Both the position numbers and the translations under genes were made by a program. 64,000 nucleotides of DNA from COE1 sp910588595 (GTDB lineage Bacteria; Bacillota; Clostridia; Lachnospirales; Lachnospiraceae), in the NCBI GenBank assembly GCA_948957135.1, contig CARDBT010000013.1, positions 1 through 64,000 of the forward strand. The letters are read 5' to 3'. The stretch's first letter is position 1, and each line of letters starts with the position of its first letter. Below the pieces are notes generated by a model. It saw only the letters and a program-made list of their open reading frames with translations, made no database searches and was not told where the DNA came from. Shown here in pieces: positions 43,849 to 52,711 of this stretch.

Positions 43849-44595
43849 ATGATCAATTTTGCTTTTTGTTATGAACGCGATGAACTGTTGGATTTTGTAA
43901 AGAATGAGATATTAAAATATTTCCGTCAGCGGGAAGTGCAGATCGCTGTAATGTGCTATCACAATGCCTATGAACTTCAGCGCTGTATTGACTGCAACTG
44001 CCCTGATATCCTTTTCTATGACATGGAACGCGAAGATGCATCAATGCGCAGCACTGTCATGAACGCCAAACGCGCCAATCCAAAATTGATCTCCATCATC
44101 ACGAGAGGACGTGATTACAGCCCTCCCGCTGAGGATATATTGTTAGAACCGATCTATGTCATGCCAGACAAAAGCAGGAAACATCTGTGGACCTGCACCG
44201 CTCTCGCCTATGAAGCATTTCTTGATGATCCCGATTCCTTTTCTTATTACGTCCGACCCGAGTACTTCCACGTTCCCGTAAATGAAATCCGATACTTTGC
44301 ATCCGAGGGAAGGCGCACCCACATCGTCTCTGCAAACCACCGTGATACATTTTACCAGAAACTTGATGTAGTACAGACACTTCTGCGTCAAAAAGACTGT
44401 CAATTTCTGCGCATACACAAGTCTTACCTGGTCAACGCCAGCTATATTTCCGGGTACAGCCGCGATTATGTCACGCTCACGACCGGTGAACGGCTGCGCA
44501 TCAGCAGATATGAATACTACAAATCACTCAGTAGCCATATGCAGGATCTAAAGCGCACAAAACCTGCACGCCGACCACAGTACTCGCAATGGTGA
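43849..44595 (+). CDS. LytTR-family response regulator
   Basis: A 248-residue regulator with a receiver-like N-terminus (INFAFCYERDELLDFVKNEI, Asp in PDILFYDMEREDA) and a C-terminal LytTR DNA-binding domain (VNEIRYFASEGRRTHIVSAN, FLRIHKSYLVNASYISGY). The receiver is weakly conserved, and its Lys/Thr switch residues are not obvious. ATG 43849 follows AAGGAG. An upstream in-frame ATG at 43807 has no site. It diverges from spmB and converges with pyrD. LytTR regulators often control peptide, fratricide or envelope genes. Its target is unknown. Confidence 0.83.
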   Translation: MINFAFCYERDELLDFVKNEILKYFRQREVQIAVMCYHNAYELQRCIDCNCPDILFYDMEREDASMRSTVMNAKRANPKLISIITRGRDYSPPAEDILLEPIYVMPDKSRKHLWTCTALAYEAFLDDPDSFSYYVRPEYFHVPVNEIRYFASEGRRTHIVSANHRDTFYQKLDVVQTLLRQKDCQFLRIHKSYLVNASYISGYSRDYVTLTTGERLRISRYEYYKSLSSHMQDLKRTKPARRPQYSQW

Positions 44596-44605
44596 CAGCC
44601 CTTAA

Positions 44606-45511
44606 CTACTGCACTGTTCCGATGATATCACCCAGATCCTGGATATCATACTGGCGCATATAGTCCTCAATCCCTTTTATGACCTCGACCGTCGTGTATG
44701 GATTGACAAAATTCATCGCTCCGACAGCGACCCCCACCGCCCCAGCAAGCATAAACTCAATCGCATCCTCCGCATTTGCAATACCTCCCATGCCGATGAT
44801 CGGTATCTTGACCGCTTTTGCTGCCTGATATACCATGCGCACAGCAACCGGTTTGATCGCAGGACCAGAAAGTCCTCCTGTCTTGTTCGCCAACGCAAAA
44901 GTCCTCTTATGGATGTCGATCTTCATACCTGTGATCGTGTTGATCAGCGAGAGCGCATCGCTTCCGGCTGCCTCAGCCGCCTTTGCCATCTCGGTGATGT
45001 CCGTAACATTCGGGGACAGTTTCATGATGATCGGCTGTTTTGCCTTTGCCTTGATCTCCCTGGTAATATCAAACAGGCATTTGGGATCCTGTCCAAAGGC
45101 AATTCCACCATGTTTCACATTGGGACAGGATACATTGATCTCGAGCATATCCACCGGCTGATCCGCGAGTTTTTCCACTACTTCGACGTAATCCGAAACG
45201 GACCTCCCGCAGACATTGACAATGATCCTTGTATCATACTGCCGCAAAAACGGGATATCTCTCTCGATAAATACATCGATGCCGGGATTTTGCAGGCCGA
45301 TCGCATTGAGCATGCCCCCGTATGTCTCCTGCACACGCGGTGTCGGATTTCCCTCCCACGGTACATTTGCAACGCCCTTTGTCACAACTGCACCGAGACA
45401 GTTCAGATCGACAAATTCAGAGTACTCCATGCCAGATCCAAACGTTCCTGAAGCTGTCATCACCGGATTTTTAAACGTTACACCCGCTATCGTTATTTTC
45501 GTATTCAACAT
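44606..45511 (-). CDS. pyrD: Dihydroorotate dehydrogenase B, catalytic subunit
   Basis: A 301-residue FMN enzyme that oxidises dihydroorotate to orotate in pyrimidine synthesis. Class 1B features are present: ASGTFGSGMEY, the active-site cysteine in LEINVSCPNVKHGG, and FMN-binding IIGMGGIANAEDAIEFMLAG. ATG 45511 follows AGGAGG. It is 44 bp downstream of pyrK and works as a PyrD2K2 complex that passes electrons to NAD. No other pyr genes are adjacent, unlike the usual larger cluster. Confidence 0.97.
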   Translation of the reverse strand: MLNTKITIAGVTFKNPVMTASGTFGSGMEYSEFVDLNCLGAVVTKGVANVPWEGNPTPRVQETYGGMLNAIGLQNPGIDVFIERDIPFLRQYDTRIIVNVCGRSVSDYVEVVEKLADQPVDMLEINVSCPNVKHGGIAFGQDPKCLFDITREIKAKAKQPIIMKLSPNVTDITEMAKAAEAAGSDALSLINTITGMKIDIHKRTFALANKTGGLSGPAIKPVAVRMVYQAAKAVKIPIIGMGGIANAEDAIEFMLAGAVGVAVGAMNFVNPYTTVEVIKGIEDYMRQYDIQDLGDIIGTVQ

Positions 45512-45555
45512 TCTAACGCCTCCTATTTCATTTTGCGTTTTTTGCATCGACCGTA

Positions 45556-46338
45556 CTATATATCTACATCCTCCGCGGCATAAACCGGACCATCTGTACA
45601 GATTCTAGCATTGTTCACATGTGAGTGATGGTCAACTTGCCTCGTTCTCACGACACAGCCAAGACACGCACCGACACCGCACGCCATCCGCTCCTCAAGG
45701 GAAATATACGCCTCGATCCCTTTTTGCGCTGCATACTGTTTGATCGCGCGCAGCATGGGCATAGGACCGCAGGCAAAGATCACATCTGCCTCGAGTTGCT
45801 CCTCCTCGATGACATTCATGACATTTCCCTTTGTGCCTGCACTGCCATCTTCCGTCGCGATATGGACTGGCGCGTACTTCGCCAGATCTTCTGCCAAAAA
45901 GAGCTCTTTGTCCCGATAACCGACGATCACATCAACGGATGCTGCTCCCCGAACTGCCTTGGCGACTGCGAGCATGGGCGGGATTCCGATTCCTCCGCCC
46001 ATCAGAAAAAGGCGTTTTCCCTCTGCTTTTTCCAGCGGAAAACCATTTCCGAGCGTTCCTAGAATATCCACGCGGCGGCCTGTCTTGTACCTTGAAAACT
46101 CCGCCGTCCCTTTTCCTGCCACACGGTAGACAATACGCAGCCTGTCATTTGCGGTATCTGTCTCGCAGATGCTGATCGGACGCGGCAGAAGCGCTGACTT
46201 GTCCTGTGTATACACACTGATAAACTGTCCGGGCTTTGCCTGATGTGCGAGTGTCGTGCTGATCCACATGTCGTAGATTCCCGGCGCGATCTGCTGCTGT
46301 TTGTATACTTTCGCGGTTTCCTTTTTTTTTCGTTCCAT
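45556..46338 (-). CDS. pyrK: Dihydroorotate dehydrogenase B, electron transfer subunit
   Basis: A 260-residue FAD/[2Fe-2S] protein that moves electrons from PyrD to NAD. FAD-binding parts (PGQFISVYTQDKSALLPRPI) and the nucleotide site (LFLMGGGIGIPPMLAVAKAV) precede the C-terminal cluster ligands in CGVGACLGCVVRT and RICTDGPVY. AAGGAG lies before the ATG. It leads the pyrK-pyrD operon, with a promoter at 46413-46441. Confidence 0.97.
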   Translation of the reverse strand: MERKKKETAKVYKQQQIAPGIYDMWISTTLAHQAKPGQFISVYTQDKSALLPRPISICETDTANDRLRIVYRVAGKGTAEFSRYKTGRRVDILGTLGNGFPLEKAEGKRLFLMGGGIGIPPMLAVAKAVRGAASVDVIVGYRDKELFLAEDLAKYAPVHIATEDGSAGTKGNVMNVIEEEQLEADVIFACGPMPMLRAIKQYAAQKGIEAYISLEERMACGVGACLGCVVRTRQVDHHSHVNNARICTDGPVYAAEDVDI

Positions 46339-46412
46339 GTCACCATCTCCTTATCTTAAGATCATGCTTGAAAAATGCTTTCTGAATTAGATACCGGCTA
46401 AATTCCTTACCA

Positions 46413-46441
46413 AATATAGCAATATACTTATCATATCACAA
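46413..46441 (-). promoter_or_regulatory. pyrK-pyrD promoter
   Basis: On the minus strand, TTGTGA (46436-46441) and TATATT (46413-46418) are 17 bp apart, about 75 nt before the pyrK start. No PyrR attenuator was recognised in between. Confidence 0.5.
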
Positions 46442-46512
46442 ATCTAAAACTTATCAACACCCTGCATAAAATTGAGTCCGCCAAAGTGCCGCGCACCTGA
46501 GTAGAGCGTGTT

Positions 46513-47298
46513 TTATCCCTGTGTATAGCGCGACAAGAACTGTCTCGTGCGCTCTTCTTTTGGATTTTCTATGACCTCCTCAGGGGTGCCCTGCTCCACG
46601 ATATATCCGTCATCCATAAAGATCACTGCGTCAGCGACATCTCGCGCAAATGCCATCTCATGTGTGACGATGACCATGGTCGTTTCCTTGTCCGCAAGCT
46701 CCCGGATCACCCGCAGGACTTCTCCTGTCAGCTCCGGGTCAAGCGCAGAAGTCGGTTCATCGAAACACAGGATATCAGGCGTCAGCGCAAGCGCACGCGC
46801 GATCGCGACACGCTGGCACTGACCACCCGAAAGCTGATGCGGATAATTTCCCATTCGGTCGCCGAGTCCCATCTGGATCAACAGTTCTTTCGCGCGCTCC
46901 TCGATCTCAAGGTTTATTTCTTTTTTTCGCACTTTATAGTCAGCAGACTCCTTTGCAAGAAGCTGCCCTGCAAGCATTACGTTCTGCAGCGCAGTGTATT
47001 GCGGGAACAGGTTAAATGACTGAAATACCAAGCCAAAGTGGAGACGTTTCCTGCGGATTTCCCTCTCCGTCCTGGTATCGGGATCCCCTGCGTCAAACAG
47101 TGTCTCCCCATTGACACGGATGATACCTGTATCCGGTCTCTCCAGAAAATTCAGACAGCGCAGAAGCGTCGTCTTGCCGCTTCCCGAAGAGCCGATAATA
47201 GATAATGTCTGTCCCTTTTCCATCGAGAAACTGATGTCTTTCAACACCTGCACTCTCTCAAATGTTTTCCGTATGTGTTCCACCTCTAAAATAGCCAT
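46513..47298 (-). CDS. Polar amino acid ABC transporter ATP-binding protein
   Basis: A 261-residue GlnQ/HisP-type ATPase with Walker A GSSGSGKTTLLRC, signature LSGGQCQRVAIARAL, Walker B ILCFDEPTSALDPE and H-loop VTHEMAFARDV. It drives uptake with the permease and binding protein encoded upstream. ATG 47298 has GGGGAGG at good spacing. The upstream ATG is only 2 nt from that site. It is third in the operon. Confidence 0.95.
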   Translation of the reverse strand: MAILEVEHIRKTFERVQVLKDISFSMEKGQTLSIIGSSGSGKTTLLRCLNFLERPDTGIIRVNGETLFDAGDPDTRTEREIRRKRLHFGLVFQSFNLFPQYTALQNVMLAGQLLAKESADYKVRKKEINLEIEERAKELLIQMGLGDRMGNYPHQLSGGQCQRVAIARALALTPDILCFDEPTSALDPELTGEVLRVIRELADKETTMVIVTHEMAFARDVADAVIFMDDGYIVEQGTPEEVIENPKEERTRQFLSRYTQG

Positions 47299-47315
47299 AT
47301 CCATATCCTCCCCGC

Positions 47316-48002
47316 TTATTTGAAGTAATCGAGCTTTTTCTCAAGGTATCCCAGAAGCACTGTGAGGATTCCATTGCAGACAAGATAATAGACTGCCGTA
47401 AAGAACAATGGCCATATAGCGCCCGAGATTCCCTGCGACCCCTTCATAAATGCCTGCCCCGCCCATATGATCTCCTGCAGTGCGATGATGCGTGCAAGAG
47501 ACGTATCCTTCACAAGCGTGATGATCTCATTGGACATTGGCGGAACGATGCGCTTGATCATCTGGAGAAGCTTCACTCTCACAAAAATCTGCCTTTTTGT
47601 CATACCGAGCACGAGACCTGCCTCCGTCTGCCCGACCGGGATCGACTGGATACCTCCGCGGTAGATCTCCGAAAAGTAACATGCATAATTCAGGATGAAC
47701 GAAAAACTGGCTGCCAGAAAACGCCCGCTCTCGCTGCCGCCCCAGATCGGCTTATGTAATACCAGCCCTGGAAAATAGTATATGATCAACAGCTGGATCA
47801 TGAGCGGTGTGCCGCGTATGATCCACACGAGCACCTTCGAGAAGTATCTCAGCGGTCTGAAATGGGACATCGATCCAAAGGCAATGACCAGACCGAGTGG
47901 AAATGCCCCGATGAGTGTGACAAAAAACAGTTTTAGTGTCTGCAGAAATCCGACGTTCAATGAGTGGATCACGATCGGAAACTGTTCTATAAAAAGCTGC
48001 AT
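47316..48002 (-). CDS. Polar amino acid ABC transporter permease
   Basis: A 228-residue permease of the HisM/GlnP type with about five TM segments. The EAA-like loop shows as IPVGQTEAGLVLGMTKRQIF. ATG 48002 is chosen for GGAGG just upstream. An earlier in-frame start would lie in the intergenic repeat. It follows the binding-protein gene after a probable attenuator and is followed by the ATPase. Confidence 0.93.
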   Translation of the reverse strand: MQLFIEQFPIVIHSLNVGFLQTLKLFFVTLIGAFPLGLVIAFGSMSHFRPLRYFSKVLVWIIRGTPLMIQLLIIYYFPGLVLHKPIWGGSESGRFLAASFSFILNYACYFSEIYRGGIQSIPVGQTEAGLVLGMTKRQIFVRVKLLQMIKRIVPPMSNEIITLVKDTSLARIIALQEIIWAGQAFMKGSQGISGAIWPLFFTAVYYLVCNGILTVLLGYLEKKLDYFK

Positions 48003-48118
48003 ATCAATCCTCCACGCCGCCTGTACGGCTTTCATGGGCTCCGTATGCTTCATGGGTGCCCATGTGCGATCCCCCCGCCTTAGCGGCACGTTTCTTTTGT
48101 GCGGGGCTGCGCATCAAC

Positions 48119-48152
48119 AAGGGCATCCCAAGCTGTATTTTGAGACGCCCTT
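48119..48152 (-). terminator. Attenuator between binding protein and permease genes
   Basis: A 13-bp stem AAGGGCGTCTCAA/TTGGGATGCCCTT with two G-U wobbles and an 8-nt loop, starting about 10 nt after the stop of the binding-protein gene. It lacks a good T-run, so it probably stabilises the 5' message or ends only part of the transcripts. That would give more binding protein than permease. Confidence 0.6.
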
Positions 48153-48160
48153 TTAAAATT

Positions 48161-49090
48161 TTATTGTTCTACGATAGCCGCCTGAACACCGTATTGCTCA
48201 GCAATCTCAAGCATACTGCCATCCTGATAGCTCGCGGTAAAAAAGTCGTTCAGGGCAGCCGCAAGGTCAGAACCTTTGCGGAACCCGACACCGTATTCCT
48301 CGTCATTTAACCCGATCGTATATGTAAGATCTGCATAACCGGTACCCTCGCCCACCATGGCTGCTGCCATCAGGGAATCGATGATCGCCGCGTCAGATGT
48401 TCCAGCCGCAACCTCCATCAGCGCATCTGACTGTGCTTTGACAGGCGTGTGCGGAAGTTCAAGCGATATCGCCTGCTGTTCGCCCGCACTGCCTGCCTCG
48501 ACTGCAAAGTTGTACTCGGACAGATCTGACTTTTCCTGAAAATTATCTGACTTGTCCGCGGGCGCTACGATCACCTGCGCGTTATTGCAATATGCCCTGG
48601 AACACTCCATGGAACCCGTGACTTCCGGCGTAAGGGTCATACCGTTCCACACACAGTCGATCGTCTTCCCATCCAGCTCTAAAACCTTGTTATCCCAATC
48701 GATCTCCACAAATTCAACTGATACACCCAGGCTCTCTGCAAATGCTTTCGCCATATCCGCGTCAAATCCGATCCACTCTCCGCCTTCATCCTTGTAATCC
48801 ATGGGCTCGAAATCCGTGATCCCGACAACAAGCGTCCCTTTTCCCTTGACGTAATCGAGATCAGACGCAGCAGATGCCTGTGACTGCGGATCATCCGATA
48901 CTGCCTCCACCGCCTGTGTGGACTCAGCCGCCGCACCCTGTTGCGTCTGTACACTGTCCGTCGTTTCCATGGATGCTGCACTTCCGCCAGACGATGCTGC
49001 CGGCGCACTGGTCCTTCCACAGCCCACAAGCGGCACAGCTAACATAAGCGCCGTAGTAACTGCCAACGCCATTGAAGTTGATTTTTTCAT
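48161..49090 (-). CDS. Amino acid ABC transporter substrate-binding lipoprotein
   Basis: A 309-residue lipoprotein with a type II signal peptide (MKKSTSMALAVTTALM, lipobox LVGC, Cys about residue 24). A Ser/Ala/Gln-rich linker and a solute-binding family 3 domain follow (GTLVVGITDFEPMDYKDEGG, EWIGFDADMAKAFAESLGVS, DCVWNGMTLTPE). It is the first gene of the operon with permease and ATPase. The ligand is a polar amino acid, and which one is unclear. Confidence 0.94.
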   Translation of the reverse strand: MKKSTSMALAVTTALMLAVPLVGCGRTSAPAASSGGSAASMETTDSVQTQQGAAAESTQAVEAVSDDPQSQASAASDLDYVKGKGTLVVGITDFEPMDYKDEGGEWIGFDADMAKAFAESLGVSVEFVEIDWDNKVLELDGKTIDCVWNGMTLTPEVTGSMECSRAYCNNAQVIVAPADKSDNFQEKSDLSEYNFAVEAGSAGEQQAISLELPHTPVKAQSDALMEVAAGTSDAAIIDSLMAAAMVGEGTGYADLTYTIGLNDEEYGVGFRKGSDLAAALNDFFTASYQDGSMLEIAEQYGVQAAIVEQ

Positions 49091-49207
49091 AATGATCCTC
49101 CGTTCATTTTCATTTCATAAGATTCTTACGCAATAACATTGATGCAATTCCCGTCTCAACTTTGACCGGTTGCAGAACAATTGTTTCCCAATGTTTTGCA
49201 CATTACT

Positions 49208-49236
49208 ATGTTAGCAGTTTAATTGATTAAAGTCAA
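49208..49236 (-). promoter_or_regulatory. Promoter of the amino acid ABC operon
   Basis: On the minus strand, TTGACT (49231-49236) and TAACAT (49208-49213) are 17 bp apart, about 120 nt before the start codon. The spacer contains the palindrome TTTAATTGATTAAA. A MITE begins 12 bp upstream of the -35. Confidence 0.65.
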
Positions 49237-49239
49237 TAG

Positions 49240-49409
49240 GGTTGCTGTTTGAGTTTCCCCATTTTTTCCTGTCCGTTTTCTGCAAATCCGTATAAATACG
49301 AAGCAAATGAGGAATTGCCGGTTGTGATTGCCACTTTTATGAAAAATACTGATTTTATGCGGGTTTCAGGTGTTCAAACTTCAAAAATGGGGAAACTCAA
49401 AGGTTGCTG
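49240..49409. mobile_element. MITE with 19-bp inverted repeats and 8-bp target duplication
   Basis: 49248-49401 (154 bp) is bounded by perfect 19-bp terminal inverted repeats: TTTGAGTTTCCCCATTTTT on the left and its complement on the right (49383-49401). It is flanked immediately on both sides by the identical 8-bp GGTTGCTG (49240-49247, 49402-49409). No ORF of size lies inside, so it is non-autonomous. An 8-bp duplication fits several transposase families. Confidence 0.88.
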
Positions 49410-49431
49410 ACACTCCTCCTCTGGGTGCCTG

Positions 49432-49525
49432 TGTGCAATCGAGCAGGCAAGAGCCATCTTCCCTACTCGCGCGCGGGGTGCGTGCAGCAACGCTGCTAAT
49501 TTCCCTACGCACCCCTGTGCATAAA
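49432..49525. repeat. Dispersed intergenic repeat, second copy
   Basis: It runs from TGTGCAATCGAGCA to TGTGCATAAA and shares its landmarks with 30173-30268. It lies just downstream of the transketolase terminator and beside the MITE. Confidence 0.6.
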
Positions 49526-49529
49526 ATAT

Positions 49530-49554
49530 GGACGCCACCTCAAAGATGACGTCC
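49530..49554 (-). terminator. Terminator of the pentose/transketolase operon
   Basis: A 10-bp stem GGACGTCATC/GAGGTGGCGTCC-type pairing (three G-U), 5-nt loop, followed by ATATTTTAT on the minus strand, 15 nt after the transketolase stop. Confidence 0.8.
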
Positions 49555-49568
49555 CTCATATTGCCATA

Positions 49569-50510
49569 TTATGCCAAAAATGCCTTTACCTGTTCATATA
49601 CACCCTTTGCGTCGAGCTTGTACTTCTCCACCAGAGCTGCCGCGGAACCAGACTCGCCAAACGTGTCCTGCATACCGATCTTGCAGACAGGTGTCGGGTA
49701 CGATTTGCAGAGCGCATCACAGACTGCGCTCCCCAATCCGCCGATCACGGAATGTTCCTCAGCTGTCACTACTTTGCCAGTCTTCTTTGCAGAGTTGATA
49801 ATGATCTCCTCGTCAAGCGGCTTGATCGTACAGATATTGATCACCTCTGCGCTGATTCCATCCTTCTCGAGCATCTCAGCTGCACCGAGTGCAGAATCCA
49901 CACAGATACCGGTCGCAACGATAGTGACGTCTGTACCTTCTCTCACAACAGTTCCTTTTCCGATCTCAAACTTGTAATCCGGTCTGTCGTTGATCACAGG
50001 AACTGCCGCACGTCCAAAACGTATGTACACAGGTCCTTCATACTCTACTGCCGCACGCACTGCCGCCTTTGCCTCGACATCATCTGCCGGACACATAACA
50101 ACCATTCCGGGAATCGTGCGCATCAGGGCTATATCCTCATTGCACTGATGGGACGCACCGTCCTCTCCTACCGTAATACCTGCATGTGTCGCGCCGATCT
50201 TGACATTCAGATGCGGATATCCTATAGAATTTCTCACCTGCTCGAAAGCACGTCCTGCAGCAAACATTGCAAAAGAACTCATAAACGGAATCTTGCCGGC
50301 AAGCGACAGTCCGGCTGCCACACCTGCCATGTTGCACTCTGCGATTCCACAATCAATATGTCTCTCTGGAAATGCCTTCTTGAACACACCTGTCTTGGTG
50401 GCTGCTGCAAGGTCAGCGTCAAGAACGACTAAATCCGGATTCTCTTTTCCTATTTCAACGAGAGCGTTTCCGTAGCTCTCTCTTGTTGCGATTTTTTTGA
50501 TCTCTGCCAT
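49569..50510 (-). CDS. Transketolase, C-terminal subunit
   Basis: A 313-residue polypeptide with the pyrimidine-binding domain (GMVVMCPADDVEAKAAVRAA; conserved FAGRAFEQVRNSIGYP region) and the C-terminal transketolase domain. It must pair with the N-terminal subunit encoded 64 bp upstream to make one enzyme. Split transketolases are normal in many Clostridia and archaea, so this is not a broken gene. It is last in the pentose operon. Confidence 0.95.
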   Translation of the reverse strand: MAEIKKIATRESYGNALVEIGKENPDLVVLDADLAAATKTGVFKKAFPERHIDCGIAECNMAGVAAGLSLAGKIPFMSSFAMFAAGRAFEQVRNSIGYPHLNVKIGATHAGITVGEDGASHQCNEDIALMRTIPGMVVMCPADDVEAKAAVRAAVEYEGPVYIRFGRAAVPVINDRPDYKFEIGKGTVVREGTDVTIVATGICVDSALGAAEMLEKDGISAEVINICTIKPLDEEIIINSAKKTGKVVTAEEHSVIGGLGSAVCDALCKSYPTPVCKIGMQDTFGESGSAAALVEKYKLDAKGVYEQVKAFLA

Positions 50511-50574
50511 TTTATCTCCTTCCTGTAGATCTGGCTGTTACGCACAGATCCACAATGAAATATAATTTCAATTT

Positions 50575-51408
50575 CTACGCCAACTGCTGTGCGATCTTCT
50601 CTAAATCTGCCATCGCGACTGCGTACTCCTCATCGTTTGGAGCTTTGCCATGCCAATCCACGTTTCCTTCCATGAACGATACACCCTTGCCCTTCAATGA
50701 ATGAGCTATGATCGCTGTCGGCATACCCTTGGTCTGCCTTGCCTCCTCAAACGCTGCCCGGATCTTGTCAAAATCATGTGCATCGTCCAGATTGATCACA
50801 TGGAAATTGAACGCCTCAAACTTCTTGTCGATCGGATACGGAGAACATACATCCTCTATTTTGCCGTCGATCTGCAGTCCGTTGTTATCAACGATCACAC
50901 AGAGGTTGTCAAGCTTTCTGTGTCCCGCAAACATGGCAGCCTCCCAGACCTGTCCTTCCTCGATCTCACCGTCACCGAGCAGTGTGTACACTCTGTAATC
51001 CGCGTCTGACATCTTTGCGCCAAGTGCCATACCACATGCTACAGAGATCCCCTGTCCAAGGGAACCAGAGGACATGTCAACTCCCGGGACATGCTGCATA
51101 CAGGGATGTCCCTGCAGATAAGACCCCAGCTTTCTCAACGTCACCAGATCCTCTACCGGGAAATAACCGCGGTTTGCCAGTGCTGAGTAAAGTCCCGGCG
51201 CCGTGTGTCCCTTAGATAGCACAAAGCGGTCTCTGTCCGCTTTCTTCGGATCCTTCGGATCAATGTTCATCTCCTCAAAGTAAAGATACGTATAGATATC
51301 CGCCGCCGATAACGATCCGCCTGGATGTCCTGCTTTTGCCGCGTGAACGCCTGTGACGATACCCTTACGAACTTCATTTGCCATTTTTTGAAGCTCCAAA
51401 TTTGTCAT
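50575..51408 (-). CDS. Transketolase, N-terminal subunit
   Basis: A 277-residue polypeptide with the thiamine diphosphate domain: AAKAGHPGGSLSAADIYTYL, and the cofactor motif GDGEIEEGQVWEAAMFAGHR followed by IVDNNGLQIDG. It pairs with the downstream C-terminal subunit and moves two-carbon units between pentose and hexose phosphates. ATG 51408 is chosen because GGAGG lies 8 nt before it. Confidence 0.95.
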   Translation of the reverse strand: MTNLELQKMANEVRKGIVTGVHAAKAGHPGGSLSAADIYTYLYFEEMNIDPKDPKKADRDRFVLSKGHTAPGLYSALANRGYFPVEDLVTLRKLGSYLQGHPCMQHVPGVDMSSGSLGQGISVACGMALGAKMSDADYRVYTLLGDGEIEEGQVWEAAMFAGHRKLDNLCVIVDNNGLQIDGKIEDVCSPYPIDKKFEAFNFHVINLDDAHDFDKIRAAFEEARQTKGMPTAIIAHSLKGKGVSFMEGNVDWHGKAPNDEEYAVAMADLEKIAQQLA

Positions 51409-51430
51409 TGTTTTATCCTCCATTTTTAAT

Positions 51431-51904
51431 TTATTCTACAACAGTATCATACCAAATGATGCCTTCCTCTTCCAGTTCTTCCTCAGACATATTTTTATAG
51501 TTTTCCAGTTCTTCTTCGTCCAGATCATCTGCATAGACTTTCTGCTCATACACATGCTTTCCGACGATCCCCAGAAGCTGTTTTATATTTTCCGGATCAT
51601 GTGCCCCAAACTCTTGATAACAGGTGCATTCACTCTGGGCATTCAGCTCGTCATAAAAATCCGTCACAAACACCCCGTACATATCCAGGATACCTTCTAA
51701 GGGGCATTGCGAAATATTTTGCGGTGTCTCCCCCTCCCCCAGATCGGGCTCCTGCTCAAAAGTCAGAGAGGTAACATACAATTCCTCACTTTGCCATCTT
51801 TCACCATTATAGTACGGATTTTTGCCTTTGTAAATATTCTTTTCCACACTCGTGAACGCGGAAGTCAAATATTTTTCTGCATCATATACCTTGATATTTT
51901 TCAT
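51431..51904 (-). CDS. Acidic hypothetical protein within the pentose operon
   Basis: A 157-residue, very acidic, soluble protein that I do not recognise (MKNIKVYDAEKYLTSAFTSV, ending in DLDEEELENYKNMSEEELEE). It has no catalytic motif, signal peptide or TM. It lies between araD and the transketolase genes with short gaps (22 and 57 bp), so it is cotranscribed with them. It may be an unrelated passenger or an accessory factor. Nothing in the sequence decides. Confidence 0.65.
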   Translation of the reverse strand: MKNIKVYDAEKYLTSAFTSVEKNIYKGKNPYYNGERWQSEELYVTSLTFEQEPDLGEGETPQNISQCPLEGILDMYGVFVTDFYDELNAQSECTCYQEFGAHDPENIKQLLGIVGKHVYEQKVYADDLDEEELENYKNMSEEELEEEGIIWYDTVVE

Positions 51905-51961
51905 CCATATTTCCTTTCCAGCACCTGTCCATGCGGCTTGGAGAGCTTTTCGCCAGCCGTT

Positions 51962-52657
51962 CTATTCCACCTTATTGCCATAATACGCATTTGCACCATG
52001 CTTTCTGTAGTAGTGCTTATCCTGGATACGCTGCGGTGCCGGTTCCACGTCCCTGTTCAGCTGCTCTGTGAAGAGTGCCATCTTTGCGACCTCCTCCAGA
52101 ACGACTGCGTTGTGCACCGCTTCCTGCGCGTCCTTGCCCCATGCAAAGGGTCCGTGATTCTTGCAGAGCACTGCCGGAACTGCCATGACATCCTTTTCCC
52201 TGAATGTCTCTATGATCAGAGTTCCTGTATTTTTCTCATATCCATCATCGATCTCCTCCTGCGTGAGCACGCGCGCGCAGGGAATCTCCCCATACATATA
52301 GTCGGCATGTGTCGTTCCATAGCAGGGAATGCTCCTGCCGGACTGTGCCCAGCTCGTGGCGTAGGTGCTGTGGGTATGTACGATGCCGCCAATCTCCGGA
52401 AATGCCTTATACAGCTCCAGATGTGTCGGTGTGTCAGACGACGGATTGTACTTTCCCTCCACCTTATTTCCATTCAGATCCATGACTACCATGTCATCCG
52501 GCTTTAACAGATCGTAGTCAACACCGCTTGGCTTGATGACAAACAGACCGCTCTCCCTGTCGATAGCACTCACATTGCCCCATGTAAATGTGACCAGACC
52601 GTACTTGGGCAGGTCCATATTTGCTTCATATACTTTTCTCTTTAATTCCTCTAACAT
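51962..52657 (-). CDS. araD: L-ribulose-5-phosphate 4-epimerase
   Basis: A 231-residue class II aldolase-fold epimerase converting L-ribulose-5-P to D-xylulose-5-P. The metal site HTHSTYATSWAQ and its context (VTFTWGNVSAIDRESGLFVI, KPSGVDYDLL; third His in CKNHGPFAWG) are the family signature, and the length is exactly typical. It follows the ribulokinase gene by about 55 bp. The product enters the pentose phosphate pathway, for which the operon also encodes transketolase. Confidence 0.97.
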   Translation of the reverse strand: MLEELKRKVYEANMDLPKYGLVTFTWGNVSAIDRESGLFVIKPSGVDYDLLKPDDMVVMDLNGNKVEGKYNPSSDTPTHLELYKAFPEIGGIVHTHSTYATSWAQSGRSIPCYGTTHADYMYGEIPCARVLTQEEIDDGYEKNTGTLIIETFREKDVMAVPAVLCKNHGPFAWGKDAQEAVHNAVVLEEVAKMALFTEQLNRDVEPAPQRIQDKHYYRKHGANAYYGNKVE

Positions 52658-52711
52658 CTATCTTTCCTCCATACAAAAAGGTTAAAAACTCTTAGCAGCC
52701 TCCAAGGTACT

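Noticed and set aside
49569..51408. Transketolase broken by a frameshift
   Set aside because: Two complete genes, each with its own ribosome site and domain boundaries, match the normal split transketolase.
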